Shown here: positions 5,315-5,461 of the stretch, one piece after another | How positions within the stretch are numbered: the stretch's first letter is position 1 | Layout of the letters: every line of letters starts with the position of its first letter | Origin: an uncultured Pseudodesulfovibrio sp. | GTDB taxonomy: Bacteria > Desulfobacterota > Desulfovibrionia > Desulfovibrionales > Desulfovibrionaceae | Assembly (NCBI GenBank): GCA_947259235.1 | Contig: CAMYLL010000207.1 | Span: 1 to 5,461 of the forward strand | Direction: 5' to 3' | Length of the DNA: 5,461 bases | Notes under the pieces: model-generated | The model's input: only the letters and a program-made list of their open reading frames with translations | What the model was told of the DNA's origin: nothing | The model's database searches: none | Made by a program: the position numbers and the translations under genes

Positions 5315-5461
5315 TCAAGCGCGTTTGCGCAGGTGACGGACATCGCCCACCCGCACGGTCAGCTTCTCCTTGTCGAAATATTCCAGAACCGGGATCAGAT
5401 ACTTGCGCGACAGCCCGGTCAGCTCCTTGAAATCCGGCGCGGACATCTCCTGGCGGGTATC
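5315..5461 (-). CDS. selB: Selenocysteine-specific elongation factor SelB, C-terminal end (cut by window edge)
   Basis: The last 48 codons and the TGA stop of a leftward gene are present. The visible protein includes FKELTGLSRKYLIPVLEYFD and then LTVRVGDVRHLRKRA. This is the characteristic final winged-helix domain of bacterial SelB, which binds the SECIS hairpin in selenoprotein mRNAs so that UGA is read as selenocysteine. The GTPase domains lie outside the window. The SYLF lipoprotein gene follows closely, either overlapping by a few codons or starting 4 nt after the stop, which suggests co-transcription. The fragment is short, but the match to the SelB C-terminus is distinctive. It implies the organism makes selenoproteins. 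Confidence 0.9.
   Translation of the reverse strand, partial: DTRQEMSAPDFKELTGLSRKYLIPVLEYFDKEKLTVRVGDVRHLRKRA

Overview
The window looks like a piece of chromosome from a GC-rich, anaerobic, sulfate-reducer-type deltaproteobacterium (Desulfovibrio / Pseudodesulfovibrio-like). I infer this from four things: a Mo-bisMGD enzyme of the thiosulfate/polysulfide reductase family, CRP/FNR-type TGTGA-N6-TCACA operators like those described for HcpR in Desulfovibrio, a SelB selenocysteine elongation factor, and strong AGGAGG ribosome binding sites. No species can be named from sequence alone.

Left part (1-3037), a redox locus. Two genes run leftward: a 149-residue four-cluster ferredoxin-like electron-transfer subunit (217-666) and, 80 bp further on, the start of an exported protein cut by the window edge (1-136). 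A 696-residue molybdopterin oxidoreductase of the PhsA/PsrA type (947-3037) is transcribed rightward. The 280-bp divergent spacer holds a near-palindromic and a perfect palindromic CRP/FNR-type site, further TGTGA half-sites and an AT-rich -10-like palindrome, so both sides are probably controlled together. The two proteins look like catalytic and electron-transfer subunits of one enzyme. Neither has an export signal, however, and no membrane anchor gene is visible. The ferredoxin-like subunit has lost one of its 16 cluster cysteines (Ser98 in motif III).

Middle (3038-4398), a convergent junction and murA. A strong 15-bp hairpin and a second GC hairpin lie between the molybdoenzyme gene and leftward murA, which encodes the first committed enzyme of peptidoglycan synthesis and has all its catalytic residues.

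Right part (4399-5461). tRNA-His(GTG), with encoded G-1 and CCA, runs rightward, wedged between leftward genes. Its intrinsic terminator lies inside the last codons of the neighbouring gene, which encodes a SYLF-domain (YSC84-like) lipoprotein. That gene follows closely after the 3' end of selB, which is cut by the right window edge.

I found no mobile element, CRISPR array, integrase, attachment site or origin. Most of the window is ordinary core genome. The points most worth checking are the divergent, signal-less PhsA-like/ferredoxin pair, its operator array and the missing cluster ligand.
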